64,000 bases of DNA from Anthostomella pinea. Lineage: Eukaryota > Ascomycota > Sordariomycetes > Xylariales > Xylariaceae. Shown one piece after another: positions 10,571 to 22,528 of the stretch; position 1 is the stretch's first letter; each line of letters opens with the position of its first letter. The notes below the pieces were generated by a model. It did no database searches. It had not been told where the DNA came from and worked only from the letters and a program-made list of their open reading frames with translations. The translations under genes were made by a program, and so were the position numbers. The stretch covers positions 1,674,001 to 1,738,000 of the forward strand of contig CAUWAG010000012.1 in assembly GCA_963556695.1 (NCBI GenBank), given 5' to 3'.

Positions 10571-12651
10571 TTAGACTCTTGACAGCGCCCAGGACTTCGG
10601 TGACCGGCCGGACTCGATGCGCACAGCCCACCCCTTGAACGCCAAGAGCAGCACGATCCATGCCATGACAAGACCAACCATTCCCATGGTGACCGTGTAG
10701 AAGAACATGGCATCCAGGTCGTAGTGCTCCATCCCTTTGATGGTATCGCCACTCTGTACCCATGTTAGCATGCGACGCTACAAGGCGCACAAGATTGACA
10801 CAGCAGACTTACACTCGCCATGAAGATTGTGCCTCCAGAGATGAGAGCAAAGGCAGTAAGCAACTCGGTCGGTGGTCGCGACGGCAGGATCGAGCGTGGC
10901 GGCTTGAGGTACAGCAACACGTACGTGAGTCCACGTGCGAATGAAGCGCCCGCCAAGAGGTTGCCCCATTGCTTGTGCACCATGCTAGAGATCATGGACT
11001 GTTGCGTGTGCGAGCTCATCATGATGCCAAGCAACAGGACCACCAGTGCCGGAACAGGGTTGACCGAGAACTCATACTGCTTCGGCGCTTCCAGTGCTTC
11101 GCGTTCCTCGTCCGTGTAATCGTGGCCTGCGTGCGAGAGTGCGGCCTCGGTCACCGTGGTATTGAGGAGGTCGCGAATGCGCGTCGATTCGACAAGCATC
11201 GCCAGCTGGAATACACGTTAGCTGCCCACGTTCATGACCACCAAGGAGAAGCAAACCTACCATGCCACCTCCAAGGAACAGCACCGTGATGGAGACGTGC
11301 TCGAGATCCTGGGCGCTAAAGCTGCTATCGGCAGCGCCAAGATGCTCGAGGAAGATGTTGGTCGCGCCGTATGTGAAGATGAGAGCACCCTCGACAAATT
11401 CTGCCGTGGGCCTCCATTTCCGAGAGCTTTGCTTCGGACGAACGTTCCATGCCTGTGAACGCCATCAGCTGACAGCCCAGACCACGTCTGATAAGTCGAT
11501 TGGGGTAACCTACCCAGCCGAGCTCGGCAAAGCTTCCAGACCATCTTCCCAAAGTCAAGACTCCGTACCAGAAAAATATGCCCCCTTTGATCCAATGTGC
11601 TAGACCGCTGAAAATCTCGTGTCCCTCCTACAACGGGTGATTAGTAGCCGGACCACCCGGAAAAGCGGGCATGGCAAACATACAAAGAAGCGAGCATACG
11701 TAATGACACCAGTGCAGAGTGTGACATAGCCCAGGATAAGTATGGTCCTGTCGACCAGATTGTAGCCCAGCATCACGGCTCTCCAAGCCCTGTCCGACAC
11801 CTTGCCGGCGGCCCAGGCAACGAATGAGCGCGATTTCCTGTAGGGCAGCATCTCGGCGGGCTTGAACTCAAGGTCCTCCTCATCGTCGTACTGCACTCTG
11901 CGGCCGTCCAACTCGATTGGCGACTCCTGCCCCGCGAGTGTTGACAGAGAGCTGCTTCGCAAAGACTCGCTGTTGGGTTCCGTGCCCTGGCCGCTATCGT
12001 TCGAGTGCCTGTACGGATCCGAGTACATGGGGTCATTGATGCGCTCATGCTCGGCCATGGCTTCCGTCGAAACGGGCATGAACGCCTGCGCTTCCTCCTT
12101 GCGATGCCCCTGCGCGCCACTTCTGCCGACGACGCCGGCGACGCGGCCCACCACGGCAACCATGACCTGGGCGCTCACGACCCAGGTGACCAGCCAGCCG
12201 AGCTTGTGGTGTGCGTTATTCGGGTATAGATCGGGCGTCTTCGCATTGTAGCTGAGTCCTACTAGGATGCCGATCGCATTCGTAAGGAGGAAGACGAACT
12301 GAAGCGCGAGGGTATATCGTGATCGCGCAATCGATAGCATGACGGCTAGAATTGGAATTGTCAGTGGCGCGCGCAGCTCCTCGAGCCTCCTTGATGTTCC
12401 ATACCTGTGGGTAGCATAATAACCCATCCTATGACCATCAGCGCGATGTGCGCGTATATGAGGGTGGCATATTCGGGATGCGTGAAATATGTCGGCGGAT
12501 ACGAGTCTGGATCGAGCTTCGGCTCCTCGGCGCCCATGTCCATATCCATGCCGCCGTCGTCATCGTGGCCATGACCAAGCACTGCCGGGAGGGATCCGAG
12601 GATGGTCGCGAGCGTCAGGAGCTCGAGCGCATAGCTGGTAGTCGACCGCAT
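10571..12651 (-). CDS. Ytp1-like integral membrane protein
   Basis: Six exons (12651-12405, 12345-11684, 11627-11514, 11452-11261, 11205-10813, 10753-10571) splice in frame to 596 residues; all five introns are 55-61 nt. It begins with a signal peptide, then a His/Asp/Met-rich segment (HGHDDDGGMDMDMG). Next comes a DUF2427-type part (PEYATLIYAHIALMVIGWVI, then further helices), a hydrophilic loop of about 150 residues, and a C-terminal Ytp1 domain (EGHEIFSGLAHWIKGGIFFW, FVEGALIFTYGATNIFLEHL). Around ten membrane spans are expected. Yeast Ytp1 is of unknown function; the N-terminal half of the family is related to cytochrome b561-type helices. The His/Met-rich N-terminus could bind copper or iron, which is inference. 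Confidence 0.88.
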
Positions 12652-15600
12652 GTCGCTGTGGGAGGATGTTGTGTATATTCACCTCTGTTTGCAGTATCGC
12701 AGTCGTCGACCGCAAGCGCGCTGGTGTCAGGCCCCCTGTATTTATTAAGCGGACCCAACGCGAGGTTCGAAAAATAGTAGAGAGGCGGCTCGTCCACGAG
12801 GCGCTGCCAGCTTAGGAGAATAGTAGATTCTTCTTATTAGGTGTGACCTATCCGCGATAGCGACTCTGCCAGGTTGGGGGGCAGAGCAGCAGCGAGTTAG
12901 TGGACGCGACAGGAACGAGGTTGGGTATCAGAGACAGCAAGTGCTACGAGTTGCGAACGGCAAACGGTCAGCACGACGTGGAAGCGGCGATCCTATTTAT
13001 CAGAGAGGGCATCTCGGGTGACGTGGGAGGAAGGCAGGCAGGGAGCGGGCCGCGAATATATCTTCTTTTCTCTTGCCAGCGCCGTGTCGGTCAGAATTCG
13101 CCTGGGATGGTCACTAGGGCAGGCCTGTGGTGGGTAACTCTCTAATTCGGCCTGGTTGCTATGGAGCAAAGCTATGGCGGCGCGCAAAGGCCGCAATGGC
13201 ATCCTTGTCCTTGACCAGGCGAGCGAGCGCGAGGTTGTGGATAGAGTCAAAAGAGCATCCGAGACTTCCGGGAGCGGGAGCGACAGCGGATGTAATACAT
13301 GATACATAATGTATGTCAGTACTGTGTACAAAGTATCCTAGTAAGAAACCGGCGGTATGTACGGAGCCTGGACAATGGACGGGACGCGACGGAGTCACGG
13401 AGTACCTGGTCCTCGAGGCTGGCGGGCCCACGCAGGGTGACATCCATGTGTGACGTAAGGTAGCCTCAGCAAGGGAAGAGATGGAAGACACCGCGACTCA
13501 TCATCATCATTGCTCGTCCATAATGAGGTGTCACAGCGGAAGGGCGGATGACAGCATCATGGGAACTTGAGAACTTCCTTGGGAAGAGTGTCTCGTCCGA
13601 CTCATAGCCATTAGATAGCTAATAGTTGCAGCCTTGGCACCAGTCAGCAGGGCCCGCCGTCGCAGCCCGGGGCCACCTCCTACCCAATAATCATCAACGG
13701 CGTCTTCGATTGGGCCATTTTCGCATCCGAGTTGGTGTTGCCGGTCAGTTTTTGGTCACAGTTCAGCAGACATCTCCACCACGAGCCTCGGACTTAGAGA
13801 TTAGAGAAGTTGTTGGACCCGCCCTTACAGTAGACTCCTGTAAGTTCTGTTCATGCCGGTACTGTCGACGATGTTGATGCTGATGATGATGAATTTCCAT
13901 GGTCGCTGATACCTACACATTGTCTCAGTATGAGATAGTTGTCGGGCGCCTCACATGCGTATACCAAGGTAGTAGTACTCCGTATATTGTATCCACACTC
14001 CTACTGCACACATCATGCAACCCCAATCATCAATCCGTCCGGGGGTTTGTGGTTGGATCAGCAAAATGCATATGTCAGCCCTTCCGTTCCACGACCCGCA
14101 CATCAGCTGGGCCGCTGGAGTGAGTCACTGTCAGAAACATGATGCTAGTGCCTGTATTAGCAATCAACATTAAGGCTCCTCTCAAGGTTGAACGTATTCC
14201 AGAATAACGTTGTCGAGTCGGCCTCAAGCGGAGTCCCCTCCGTGGGTGGCGATTTTATATGAGAATGCCGGGCCGGCCCATCACGCTGACAGACTGACAT
14301 ATGGAATGGTTACCTCATATGCACGAGGCGGCAGTGGCGGCAGTAGCGCTGCACCACGCCGCATGAGCCGGCCGTGGGACCGTGACCGCTAGATGCAAAT
14401 GCAGTGTCTATCAGTAATAGTTCGCCAAATCGGGTGATGAAGTTTGCATGCACAGTTGCAATGAGTTGCAACCCCTCCGTGGAGTCGCAATACCGTAGAA
14501 TCCGTCTGGGGATGGGAGCATTCGCGGCGGAACGTCGTGCGATATCTGCAGATACCCCCGTGCGCGTGGGCCGAGGCATGAAACCCCCCTTCATGGTGGG
14601 CGACAACTTGTCTTGTTTGGAAAACCATCTTTAAACTGTAGTAAGCTGCGAGCAAGCAGCGAAACAATGCCTCGGCCCTAACTTGCCACGAAAAAAGTAT
14701 CAATTTGTAATCAGAGCGCGAGCTTGAGAGCCGCCTCGTCTGCCATGACTCCTTCATGGCCCACACTCGGATCAGAGATGACAGTTTCTCTAGCACGCGC
14801 AAAGTAGCAGGACAAGACCACTAGGCAATCGAGGCACCAATAATAAATACGTAGTTGCACTTCGATGCTAGATGCAAACCCAACAAGAATACCGAGAAGG
14901 CCGAGTTGGTTGTGTCGCTGGCAGGTGCCCGGTGTTGTGATGACGATGCAACGACGGCGAGGTAAGCCCAGGACACAAGGCATGGTGCTTACCAGTGACC
15001 ACGTCGACCATGTTGGTGGGGCTTGCAACTTTCAATAAAGTACGTGGACCTCGCTGGTGCGCGGCAAGGAGGGGCGGTTCTGAAACGATCATGAGAGATC
15101 ATGAGATTATGCGACCATTCTCGGCGAGGAGGGGCGATTCTAGATACTATGCGACGATGCCCGGCGAAGGAGGTTGGGCCAGAAAACCAACCGGCCGTTG
15201 AGTCGGACTCCGAATAGACGCGAGAAGCAGGGATCATGGACATCAGGTGGCCGACAATGGCACAATCTGACAACTCGATGTTCGATGAGGACGATAGTCG
15301 TCGATCCCGATCACATCCTTGGACCATCCGTTCTTGATTTTACTCTTTTTTCTTCTTTTTTTCGCGATGACAGATGGCACCCGCACGTACACAGTGCATG
15401 GCACGAAACATCAAGACTGTCCCGTAGGGCTGCTGACATGACCGCTCCTCTTGCATAATTTCGGTCGCTGTACCAACACAAAAGAAGCTGGTGCCACAGT
15501 TCGTAATAATAAGCCCAATGTCTTCGGTGTCTTTGTTGGCGCGCAACCGAAGCGAGCGATGCACTTGCAGACACAGCTGAGCCCGACGTCTGTGTCTTGT

Positions 15601-15979
15601 AAACTTGTAACGAGTAAAGATGAGAAGGTATGCTGATATAGTAGGCTGCGGGTCGGCCCAACCACTCACGCTCGCGGGTGCGCTAGCATCGTCCACTTGT
15701 GAGTTGTGACAATCACTGGGTATTTTTCTTTTTAGAAAAGGCGGCTAGCCCTGGGGAGCCGGATGCGAGTCGACACTGGGATCAGACTGGGGTTTGCATC
15801 CTCAGGCCACAACATGCCCGACCGGAGCATTTCTTCCTGAGCCATCAGACTGTCTTCGTCTTACAGTAGACCATGCTTCTTCGCCAGCGTCAGCAGCATT
15901 CGAACGCACGCCGACTATGTATGGTATGTCATACTTGATAGCTGCCGGTATCACCATGCCTCCGTTGGTCGTTGTTTTA
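12652..15979. other. Long intergenic region (3.3 kb), no gene recognised
   Basis: No gene is supported on either strand. Around 15060-15175 a GGCGAGGAGGGGCGATTCT-like motif occurs as two close copies (about 15065 and 15123) and a third weaker one (about 15162), with GATCATGAGA repeated between them. The remainder is unremarkable, with short overlapping frames. Confidence 0.5.
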
Positions 15980-16894
15980 TCATAAGCTCGGTCTGCCCTT
16001 GAGGCGCCATCTGTCTCCGTCTTCCAGCACGACCCTGTCCTCATCCCGAAGCTTCCGCAAGATCTGGACCACGCCGCCAGACGCGGGCAGGTGAAGACTC
16101 TCGGGAACATCGCGATATATAACCTTGACCAACTCCATGGGTGTCCAGGCGCCGACCTGCTCCGAGATGTCCGATGGAGACATACTAGGAGCGTCCTTGG
16201 CAGAACCCAAGGTCTGCAGTACCTGCACCTCCCGCTGGTGCCGGTGCGATATATATTCGGCAATCTTGGCTTTCGCGTCCGACACCATGGGACCGTGACC
16301 GGGATACGCGCGACCAGACACCAGACGCTCCATCCTAGCCAGACTCTTGAGATAGGTTCCGAGGTCTTCGAAGACGGCGGTACCTTGACCCAAGACATTG
16401 TCACCGGTGAAGAGGGAATCCTCTTCTTGCAAGATGAATGCCATGTGGTCCGTTGTATGACCCGGAGTGTGCACGGCTGTCAGAGTAGCGCCCTCAACTT
16501 CGAAGGTCTGTCCATCTGCGATGTCCAGCTGGCCTTCCGTCGGGTCGCATTTGTAGACGGCGGTGTGAGGCGACAGCTCCAGCAGGTCAAGAACCCCTTC
16601 AGTATGATCATGGTGCCAATGCGTGAGAAGAGCTTTCTCGACGGTGGCTTTCTCGTCGTCGAGCACACGCTTCAAAGCGGCGAGCCACGACGGTTTGCCC
16701 TCACCGGTGTCGATCAGCAACCTGTCCGACCCGGTGCCGACTAGGTAGGTGTTGGTGCCTTGCAGGGTGAATTTGCTCGGGTTGCCGGCTAGTATACGCA
16801 TGCAAGCTGGACTCAGACGCTTGACCTCTGGTATATGAGCGAGTTGAGAAGCCATCCTGACGGTGGTACCACGAGCCGCCTGGAAGACTCTCAT
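15980..16894 (-). CDS. Metallo-beta-lactamase fold hydrolase, LACTB2-like
   Basis: A single exon of 304 residues; the likely start is either Met1 or Met14 (MASQLAHIPEV). It has the full metal site: THWHHDH (HxHxDH), a His in AVHTPGHT, Asp in FTGDNVLG, and His in YPGHGP. An N-terminal LQGTNTYLVG strand and a C-terminal winged-helix-like tail (GGVVQILRKLRDEDRVVL) are as in LACTB2. Animal LACTB2 is a mitochondrial single-strand endoribonuclease. Fungal relatives also include the stand-alone thioesterases that release products from non-reducing polyketide synthases (ACTE type). No PKS gene lies nearby, so the housekeeping LACTB2-like role is preferred. Two zinc ions are expected. Confidence 0.85.
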   Translation of the reverse strand: MRVFQAARGTTVRMASQLAHIPEVKRLSPACMRILAGNPSKFTLQGTNTYLVGTGSDRLLIDTGEGKPSWLAALKRVLDDEKATVEKALLTHWHHDHTEGVLDLLELSPHTAVYKCDPTEGQLDIADGQTFEVEGATLTAVHTPGHTTDHMAFILQEEDSLFTGDNVLGQGTAVFEDLGTYLKSLARMERLVSGRAYPGHGPMVSDAKAKIAEYISHRHQREVQVLQTLGSAKDAPSMSPSDISEQVGAWTPMELVKVIYRDVPESLHLPASGGVVQILRKLRDEDRVVLEDGDRWRLKGRPSL

Positions 16895-17926
16895 GTGCTT
16901 CCTTGGATGTCAGTTGCTTTGATACCTGCTGCTGTACCACCACAACTTGGAAGTGGCCGATCTTGTGATACGAGATAGGAGGTAGCCACCTAGTATCACG
17001 GGTTCACGCCAGGCATATACTCGATTCGATATTCCACAGTTCCGATTGAAATGCAGAATCAAGAGTATGTAAGGCACCTAGGAAGGGGAAACAATCTAAC
17101 CTGAGAGAATCTGAGACCTACAGAGATAGCTGGCTGATGTAGGTAATAAGCAAAAAAAAAAAGTAGCAGAAAATAATATGAGACAAAGAGGTCGTCGCTA
17201 TAGAAGTTGCCGAGGTCAGATACTTGTAATGGAGGTGGTGCAGCTGGAGGTGGGATGTCCCGGCGGTCGGCAACGTGGGCCCCTGCAACGCCGTGGCTAT
17301 CCACTGCTATCCACTGCCACCGTCACAAAACCCCTGGATCAGCACCGCTAGCGCCGTCGGATAAGGCGGTGGATCAGGTGCCGATAAAGATTTCCAGCGT
17401 GTTGCTTCAGCTGTCGGTTACCTAACAATCATCGCGATCGCGAAAGGGCAGTACGTGATCTTGCATTTCGAAGGTTGAAGGTTGAGCTTTTCCCAACATT
17501 AAAGTTGCAAGTGAGGTGCTTCCAATACATGTAACTTCCAACTAACCTGTAAGGAGCCATAAACCTTACCCTCCTTACATAGAGCTCTACTAGAAAGAAC
17601 ACTGCTTACAAAACTCCCTGACGCAGGCCACCGAGCTCCCATCCCACGATAGCTCCCTGTACGAGACCGTTCCATCGCGCGAAGCCTCGTTCTCCAGCCT
17701 CGCCGTACCACGCTCCATCTTCTGCCCGAGGCAACTGAGCAATATAAATACAATCTCAGCCTCCCATCCCCGAGCTCGCCGTCCCAGTCCGCCCGTTGCT
17801 TGGGACCGCCCTCTTTCAAGACTGCCCCTTCTTGCGCCGGCTATTCAACCGAAACAGGAGCATCTCGCCCTCAAGCCCCATCCGTACTGCCTCGACCACA
17901 TTATACAGCCTGGCAGATCACAAATC
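16895..17926. other. Divergent upstream region
   Basis: This lies between two divergently transcribed genes (15980-16894 minus and 17927 plus), so it holds both promoters. An A-run of about 13 bases is at 17151-17163. I see no gene. The 17500-17926 part is C-rich with short pyrimidine tracts and is probably the leader of the right-hand gene. Confidence 0.5.
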
Positions 17927-19871
17927 ATGGCCGCCCACCCAGCTACGCCGGCGTCGCCTAAGAATGTCAAGATAAAGTCTCCTTCGCCGGGAACACCTCT
18001 GTTTGGCTGCGGTCCGCGCACCCTCTTTACCTTATCAAGCTGGTCCTTACGCAAGCAAGCTAACCTTGTCTCAGAGCACGTCCAGCTTCTCCTGTCCAAC
18101 AGTCAGGATGTCACAAACAGCTCCATTCAGTACTACAAGATGCTACTCCGGGTGGTGTTCGACAACACACCCATCGTGCCCCAGACATCAAAGAGCCCCG
18201 ACGGCCTAGTAACCACATCTCTAACCTCGAATTACCTCTGTTTGCAATGCTCTACCATCGTCCCTGAGGAGGACCGTATAAAGCATGGCAACAAAAAGAG
18301 TCACCGCTTCTGTATGTCCAGAGACCTCTCCGTCTACCAACCGGTGCCGTGCCCTGCTGACATGCTGGCAGACGTCGACTCAAGAACCGGCTCCCTCTTC
18401 TGCCAGTTCTGCGAGGACTTTGTATGGGATCCCACCCTGGAGGAACTCAGAATCCGAAAGATGGGAACTGGATCTTTCACAAGTATGTCCTGCATTGACT
18501 GCTTTACATGTCACAGACGCGAGCCGTCATATACTTTGGTGAGGTGGGACTAATATGGAAGCGCTAGATCGCAAAAGAAAACACGAGGAGCTGTTTTCGG
18601 GTTCCGTCAAGGATACCGTCAAGGACGATCCAAGATACATATCCAACAATACCACCATGGCATCGTGTAGGGCAGATGGTCTTCGTGGCATATACAACGC
18701 CGGCGCAACTTGCTACCAGAACGTGGTTCTCCAGAGTTTCCTCCACAACCCTCTCCTGCGCAACTTCTACCTCAGCGACGGGCACCAGAGCAGCGACTGT
18801 CAAGTATCACACTGTCTCAGCTGTGCCATGGATGACATGTTCCAGGACTTCTATGCCTTGGAGACCACCAACGGCTATACCGCCGCAAACATATTGTCCG
18901 GCTTTTGGATATCGGAAAAGAAGGCCTTTGAGAACTTGGTTACAACAAAAGAGCAGGACGCACACGAGTTCTTCCAGTTTCTCGCCGAGGACTTGCACGA
19001 AAGGAACGGGGACGGTAAGAGACCTGAGACGGGCAGCGAGCACAGCTGCAACTGCATCATCCACCAGACTTTCTACGGAAAGCTCCAGAGTCAAACGACC
19101 TGCCAACACTGTGGCGGCGTTACGAACGCTATAGAGTCGTTTCTTGACCTCAGCCTAGGCCTGGAGAATCTGCAACAGAAGAAGGGCAAGAAGGCGCTTA
19201 AGGGCGCACCCTCGTTGACGTTGCAGGAATGCCTCGACGACGAGTACATCAAGCACGACAAGTGCGAGTACCGGTGTCGGAATTGCAATTCGTCACAACA
19301 GGCGCGGCGAGATCACAGCATCAGACTCCTGCCCAATGTGCTGTCCATACAACTCAAGGTGAGTTCAGACGTGGCCGCCATGTCAAGTCGGCCGACCCAT
19401 TGCTAATGATAACTCCAGAGGTTTGAGTTCAGACAAGGAAGTCGTGATCGGGGCTCATCCAAGATCAGCACCAAGGTACAGTTTCCTTTGACACTCAACA
19501 TGCTCCCGTATACGACTCGTGGCAGGGATTCAAACTCGCGGGACAGTCAAGAGCTGAACCGGTCTTGTACATACGACCTGCTCAGCGTAGTGGAACACGT
19601 CGGCGAGATCGACACAGGTTGGACACACAATGGCTTCTGGGAGACGATCAAGGCTGACAAAAGGCAGGACACTACGTATCGTACTGTCGGGTTGGAGATC
19701 AGGTGAGTAGCCGACCTGCCTTCCTGTAGGGCCGAGTCGTCAGATATGTAGCGCTGACCCTCCTTACAGTGGTTCTCCTTCAACGACCATAAGGTCGAAC
19801 TGGCCAAGAAGTCCGACGTACTGAACAGTCAAGCCTATCTATTATTCTACATCATCCGGTCACTGTCGTAA
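17927..19871 (+). CDS. ubp8: SAGA-type ubiquitin-specific protease Ubp8
   Basis: Five exons (17927-18482, 18568-19358, 19419-19617, 19668-19702, 19770-19871) give 560 residues. The N-terminal third is a zinc-finger UBP-like domain (CLQC, KHGNKKSHRFC, LFCQFC). The USP catalytic domain follows: Cys box GIYNAGATCYQNVVLQSFLH, a second zinc site (CQHC ... CRNC), LKRFEF, and the His box DTGHYVSYCR followed by WFSFND. Splicing introns 3 and 4 is what restores the His box, which supports the model. Ubp8 removes ubiquitin from histone H2B as the catalytic part of the SAGA deubiquitinase module, so it acts in the nucleus. The Cys box reads ATCYQN rather than the more usual ATCFMN/S. Identification as Ubp8/USP22 is firm at the family level. 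Confidence 0.9.
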
Positions 19872-20415
19872 GAACCAGTCGACCGATAAAGGGGGTGGTG
19901 GACCTTGGTGAAGCATTTGCATGGTTGTTTTCTGCAGGCGTTGCGGCTGGTGGGCGACATGCATGTTACGGCTAGAGGAGCATCACGAAAAGCAATATCT
20001 TAATTGCCTCGGCGTTGGGCGTATTCAACCTTTCCAGCATAGGGTTTACTGAACACCGCTTTTCTATTGCAACCACACCTAAGTCTCCGCCTACGCACCT
20101 CGGTTGAAATCAACACTCTACACCTGCAGTCTAGACATTCATTATCTGGAATAAGCACGCTGCCATAAGCAGTGTCGACGACTGACCAGATTATAGCTGC
20201 TTATGGCAGGGTGCTTATTCCAGAGGGCATGTGATCCCTTGGACTTCCATTGCCTTAGTTGAAAGGGTCTACGGGGACTTCTGAGTTCATTTTACCAAGA
20301 CATCCCGGAGTGGATAACGATGCACTGTGCTGCCGTCGACTTGTACAATATACCCTTGCACTCATCCACCCAGCCATCTATCCGCCTCTCAATTTGGCAG
20401 CTCCGTTAGACGGCC
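19872..20415. other. Convergent 3' region between ubp8 and efm5
   Basis: This region holds the 3' ends of two convergent genes. It also contains a 78-bp near-perfect palindrome at 20146-20223 (listed separately). I see nothing else. Confidence 0.6.
20146..20223. repeat. Small palindromic element, GGAATAAGC family
   Basis: Two 27-base arms, identical at 26 positions, flank a 24-base loop. The outer end is CTGGAATAAGCAC and the inner end is CTGCCATAAGCAG. It would fold into a strong hairpin in DNA or RNA. It is the best-preserved of several short elements sharing GGAATAAGC...GCTTATTCC in this window. Confidence 0.8.
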
Positions 20416-22182
20416 CTACCACTCCCATGCCTCGCACTCGAAGTTCGCATAGCAATAGAACTCGTTCTTGAGCCCCTTGTGGACGGGCTCGTACGTGGTC
20501 GTCCGTACGCCGAGTGGGCGGTAGAGCTTCGTGACCAGGGGCTCCATGCGCTCGCCTGTGCAAATGAGCACGCGTAAAGCACCACCTGGGCCCATACCTG
20601 CTGCTGGTGACGATGCTACCCTGGGATTGCGCGCCATCCATCGCAGGGTCATGGCCACTGTGTGGTGGCCCGGTTAGCATGCGGACTTGGAACACGCTCC
20701 GATGATACGAAGCTTGGTGAACGGACGGACTCACTTTTGGTCTGGCAGTCCTCGCTCAGGAACGGCGGGTCGACGATCATGCGGTCGACGCTGCCTTTCA
20801 GATGTGCTGTGAATTTCAAGCCTGTGTCAGCGATATGCGTGATAACGGGACTTCGGGGGCTTGTGTTTATGCGTGGTGTGCTGGACCGAGACATGACAAG
20901 TGAATGGATGTGACGAGAGAAATTGAGCGAGTGGATTAAGTACATACCCGGTAGCTTGATAGGTTTCATAAAGTCGTAAAACACGAACTCGGAGAACACA
21001 GCGAATCGCTGGTCGTGCTCGAGGAGGAAGACCTTGGGCTTTGGGCTGTTGTGGCCTGCGGACTGGAGGTTAAGCTGGGTTAGCATGTAGACGTTGAGTT
21101 TGACAGGTGGTATATAACTAGCTATGTGCCGACTCTGTCCATAATATACGGAAGAACAACTGGGAGTAGTTGGGGATCCTTGTTGTGAGCTATTCACTGC
21201 TTACCACTGTGTATTGGACTTCATCGAGCACAAACCCGTGGTGAGGACTCACGAATAGCCTCACTGATGGCATCGATACCAGGAAACCAGCAATATGAAC
21301 CAAGAATGAAGTTCCCGTTGATAAACCCGCCTCATTCAGCCATGTAGAAGTCGAGTGGCTTTCATGACTTCATGAAATACCCTCTCCTTCTCATACCTAT
21401 GTATATATACACTCGCTAGAATCGAAGACCCCAAACGACCATTAAAAGCACGACTGAAATTGACTCACTAGTAGGTTCTTCAGCGCGATGAAGACACTGG
21501 GCGTCGATACGACAGCGATGACCGTGTCAGCGTCCGCATTCTCCAGCAGCTGCTTCGCGAGCAGGGTGGCCGTCTCGTCCGAGTACTGCGACGCCGACAT
21601 CAGTTAGTCGAGGTCCGGTATTTCTCACGATCCTGCCTTGCGTGCTCTACGAAGCACAACAGACCGTCGAGTCAGTCCAGATAAGAACATACCCAGAACT
21701 GCGACTCGTTCCAGTCCTCAGCAAACGCATTCATGGACAGCGACACCGTAGCCTTGCCGCCGTTCGCCACAGTCGCGACGCCATCACCATCGCCATCCAC
21801 AAGACCGTTCCCATCTACAACCTCATTGTCCTGCGTCGCGACGGCCTTGAGCTTCTCAAACGCCTCGACGTGGGAGTCGCGCTCGGCGTAGAACTGCTGG
21901 AGGGCGGCTAGGGCGTCCGCGGAGAGCGTTCTGCGTGGGGTTCGTCAGCAACCGGAAGGACGGTTTGTTATTGAATGTACCTCCCAACTTCAAACGGTGC
22001 AGAGGTACACTCGAATGGCACGGCTAGGTACGCGTGTGATGGACTCGGTGCTAAAAGTGACTGGCAAAAACCCTGTCGGGAATTTTGTGGGCGCGGGTGG
22101 GAATCCGTGGAGGTTTAGGCTGGCCCAACCTGAGATTGTGCGTGGCGCCAACTCACATCGGTTCATCGTCACTGTCGGTCAT
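20416..22182 (-). CDS. efm5: eEF1A lysine methyltransferase Efm5
   Basis: Six exons (22182-22157, 21930-21693, 21585-21469, 21062-20948, 20806-20735, 20657-20416) join in frame to 269 residues. The coding part of exon 1 is only 26 nt (MTDSDDEP). Family marks are SADALAALQQFYAERDSH, EDWNESQFWYSDETATLLAKQ, VFLLEHDQRFAVF, the DPPF catalytic motif in VDRMIVDPPFLSEDCQTK, and the C-terminal FYCYANFECEAWEW. Efm5 (human EEF1AKMT1/N6AMT2) uses S-adenosylmethionine to trimethylate a lysine of translation elongation factor 1A (Lys79 in yeast) in the cytosol. Several introns are long for this region (226, 107, 406 and 141 nt). It converges on ubp8. Confidence 0.9.
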
Positions 22183-22528
22183 CTCGACGGCGCTCTTGAT
22201 ACTTCTAGCGAGTCTGCTGGTAATGGTCGGACGGATTCGACACACTTCGCGAGTAAATGCTTCCGTTTCCTGTTGGGTAGGCAAAATGATGAATTTACTT
22301 CGTGACGTTTTTCCTGGACAGTTCCAAAGCCTCGGTAGCCTGTATAAGGCAACACGCTACGCGCTCATTGCAAGAGCCGACCAACAACATCGCACAGACA
22401 ATACATTGGCATTGTTTTACAGTCTTTCGAGCTTTTGGAATCAAGGAAACTATTGGTCTAGAGTATATATGTACAATGCTGTGCGACCCTTTTGGCGGTT
22501 GCCCATGGACTTCTTGTGAAGCGATTCT

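Noticed and set aside
15340..15696. Overlapping minus-strand frames of 84-118 residues
   Set aside because: Three frames overlap over the same bases and include poly-Lys from a T-rich tract; no family features.
15980..16894. Polyketide-cluster thioesterase (ACTE) as the identity of the lactamase-fold gene
   Set aside because: No polyketide synthase or tailoring gene is in the window; the LACTB2-like assignment is simpler.
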